Below, piece after piece: positions 62,752 to 64,000 of a stretch of 64,000 nt of DNA. Both the position numbers and the translations under genes were made by a program. The stretch is from positions 124,001-188,000 of the forward strand of contig NZ_DJJS01000008.1 of assembly GCF_002434265.1 (NCBI RefSeq), given 5' to 3'. Each line of letters opens with the position of its first letter. The first letter of the stretch is position 1. Under the pieces are notes generated by a model. It was not told the DNA's origin, searched no databases, and saw only the letters and a program-made list of their open reading frames with translations. This DNA comes from Pseudomonas sp. UBA6562 (GTDB lineage Bacteria; Pseudomonadota; Gammaproteobacteria; Pseudomonadales; Pseudomonadaceae).

Positions 62752-64000
62752 ATGCAGCTCTCCTCGCTCACTGCGGTTTCCCCTGTAGACGGCCGCTACG
62801 CCGGCAAAACCCAGGCCTTGCGCCCCATCTTCAGCGAGTACGGCCTGATCCGTTTCCGCGCCCTGGTCGAGGTGCGCTGGCTCCAGCGCCTGGCCGCCCA
62901 TCCGCAGATCGCTGAAGTCCCGGCCTTCTCCGCCGAAGCCAACGCCGTGCTCGACGCACTGGCCAACGACTTCCAGCTGGAGCATGCCGAGCGCGTCAAG
63001 GACATCGAGCGCACCACCAACCACGACGTCAAGGCCATCGAGTACCTGCTCAAGGAGCAGGCCGCGAAATTGCCGGAACTGGCCAAGGTCAGCGAGTTCA
63101 TCCACTTCGCCTGCACCAGCGAAGACATCAACAACCTCTCCCATGCCCTGATGCTGCGCGCCGGCCGGGACGAGGTGCTGCTGCCGCTGATGCGCCAGAT
63201 CGCCGACGCCATCCGCGCCCAGGCCCACGCCCACGCCGAAGTGCCGATGCTCTCGCGCACCCACGGCCAACCGGCCTCGCCCACCACCCTGGGCAAAGAG
63301 CTGGCCAACGTCGTCTACCGCCTGGAGCGGCAGATCGCGCAAGTGGCCGCCGTGCCGCTGCTGGGCAAGATCAACGGCGCCGTGGGCAACTACAACGCCC
63401 ACCTCTCGGCCTACTCGCAGATCGACTGGGAAGCCAACGCCCGCGCCTTCATCGAAGACGAGCTGGGGCTGCAGTTCAACCCCTACACCACGCAGATCGA
63501 GCCGCACGACTACATCGCCGAGCTGTTCGACGCCATCGCGCGCTTCAACACCATCCTCATCGACTTCGACCGTGACGTCTGGGGCTACATCTCGCTGGGC
63601 TACTTCAAGCAGAAGACCGTGGCCGGCGAAATCGGCTCTTCGACCATGCCGCACAAGGTCAACCCGATCGACTTCGAAAACTCCGAAGGCAACCTGGGCA
63701 TCGCCAACGCGCTGTTCCAGCACCTGGCCAGCAAGCTGCCGATCTCGCGCTGGCAGCGCGACCTCACCGACTCCACCGTGCTGCGCAACCTGGGCGTGGG
63801 CTTCGCCCATAGCGTCATCGCCTACGAAGCCAGCCTCAAGGGCATCGGCAAGCTGGAAATCAACACCGCGCGCATCGCCGCCGACCTGGACGCCTGCTGG
63901 GAAGTACTGGCCGAGCCGATCCAGACGGTCATGCGCCGCTTCAACATCGAAAACCCCTACGAGAAGCTCAAAGAGCTGACCCGTGGCAAAGGCATCACCC
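62752..64000 (+). CDS. purB: Adenylosuccinate lyase, N-terminal part (truncated by window edge)
   Basis: The first 416 codons of an enzyme normally about 456 aa long. Visible motifs are LTAVSPVDGRYAGKTQALRP, FACTSEDINNLSHALML, LSRTHGQPASPTTLGKEL and the family signature GSSTMPHKVNPIDFENSEGN. It catalyses two steps in purine synthesis (SAICAR to AICAR and adenylosuccinate to AMP). The frame remains open at base 64000. Confidence 0.97.
   Translation, partial: MQLSSLTAVSPVDGRYAGKTQALRPIFSEYGLIRFRALVEVRWLQRLAAHPQIAEVPAFSAEANAVLDALANDFQLEHAERVKDIERTTNHDVKAIEYLLKEQAAKLPELAKVSEFIHFACTSEDINNLSHALMLRAGRDEVLLPLMRQIADAIRAQAHAHAEVPMLSRTHGQPASPTTLGKELANVVYRLERQIAQVAAVPLLGKINGAVGNYNAHLSAYSQIDWEANARAFIEDELGLQFNPYTTQIEPHDYIAELFDAIARFNTILIDFDRDVWGYISLGYFKQKTVAGEIGSSTMPHKVNPIDFENSEGNLGIANALFQHLASKLPISRWQRDLTDSTVLRNLGVGFAHSVIAYEASLKGIGKLEINTARIAADLDACWEVLAEPIQTVMRRFNIENPYEKLKELTRGKGIT

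Overview
The window is chromosomal DNA of a Pseudomonas, most likely of the P. putida group. The reasons are high GC, P. putida-type REP elements, the liu, GlgE-pathway and csu gene sets, a PrrF-type small RNA, and the conserved block lolA-ftsK-aat-bpt-infA-clpA/clpS-cspD-idh-nudJ-mnmA-hflD-purB. I see no insertion sequence, prophage, CRISPR array, tRNA or rRNA.

Layout. 1-3.7 kb: the end of a sodium:solute symporter, a ThDP-dependent 2-ketoarginine-type decarboxylase and an aldehyde dehydrogenase (arginine transaminase-type catabolism). 3.8-7.3 kb: pxpABC (5-oxoprolinase) on the minus strand, divergent from a LysR regulator. 7.4-11.4 kb: an amino-acid ABC transporter (binding protein plus fused permease/ATPase), a GntR regulator and a DUF1989 protein. 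11.5-19.3 kb: glgE, treS-maltokinase fusion and glgB on the minus strand, which turn trehalose/maltose into branched alpha-glucan through maltose-1-phosphate. 19.8-27.5 kb: an acyl-CoA synthetase divergent from liuABCD (leucine/isovalerate degradation), with two LiuR-like palindromes between them.

27.6-30.8 kb is the most unusual part. It has a LexA/CI-like repressor whose two catalytic residues look substituted, a divergent DUF6124 protein, a Fur-type promoter driving a PrrF small RNA, a partial copy of the PrrF pairing core just past its terminator, and a 171-aa protein that joins the C-terminal region 4 of a FecI-like sigma factor to the N-terminus of a FecR-like anti-sigma factor and ends in a membrane helix. 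A cytosolic-type M14 carboxypeptidase follows.

30.9-37.3 kb: a seven-gene Csu/CupE-type chaperone-usher pilus operon (four spore-coat-U pilins, chaperone, usher, tip protein) on the minus strand. Divergent from it, 37.5-42.7 kb holds a bacteriophytochrome histidine kinase, a single-domain response regulator and a hybrid kinase. No heme oxygenase gene is nearby. 42.8-44.4 kb: a soluble PQQ-type sugar dehydrogenase and a secreted proline-rich protein.

44.5-64 kb is core housekeeping DNA: cysG, serS, crcB, rarA, lolA and ftsK (minus strand); aat, bpt and infA (plus); clpA and clpS (minus); cspD, monomeric idh, nudJ, mnmA, hflD and the start of purB (plus). The icd gene that usually lies between cspD and idh in Pseudomonas is absent; 423 bp of non-coding DNA is found there instead.

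All assignments come from reading the sequence and from remembered family features. No database search was run.
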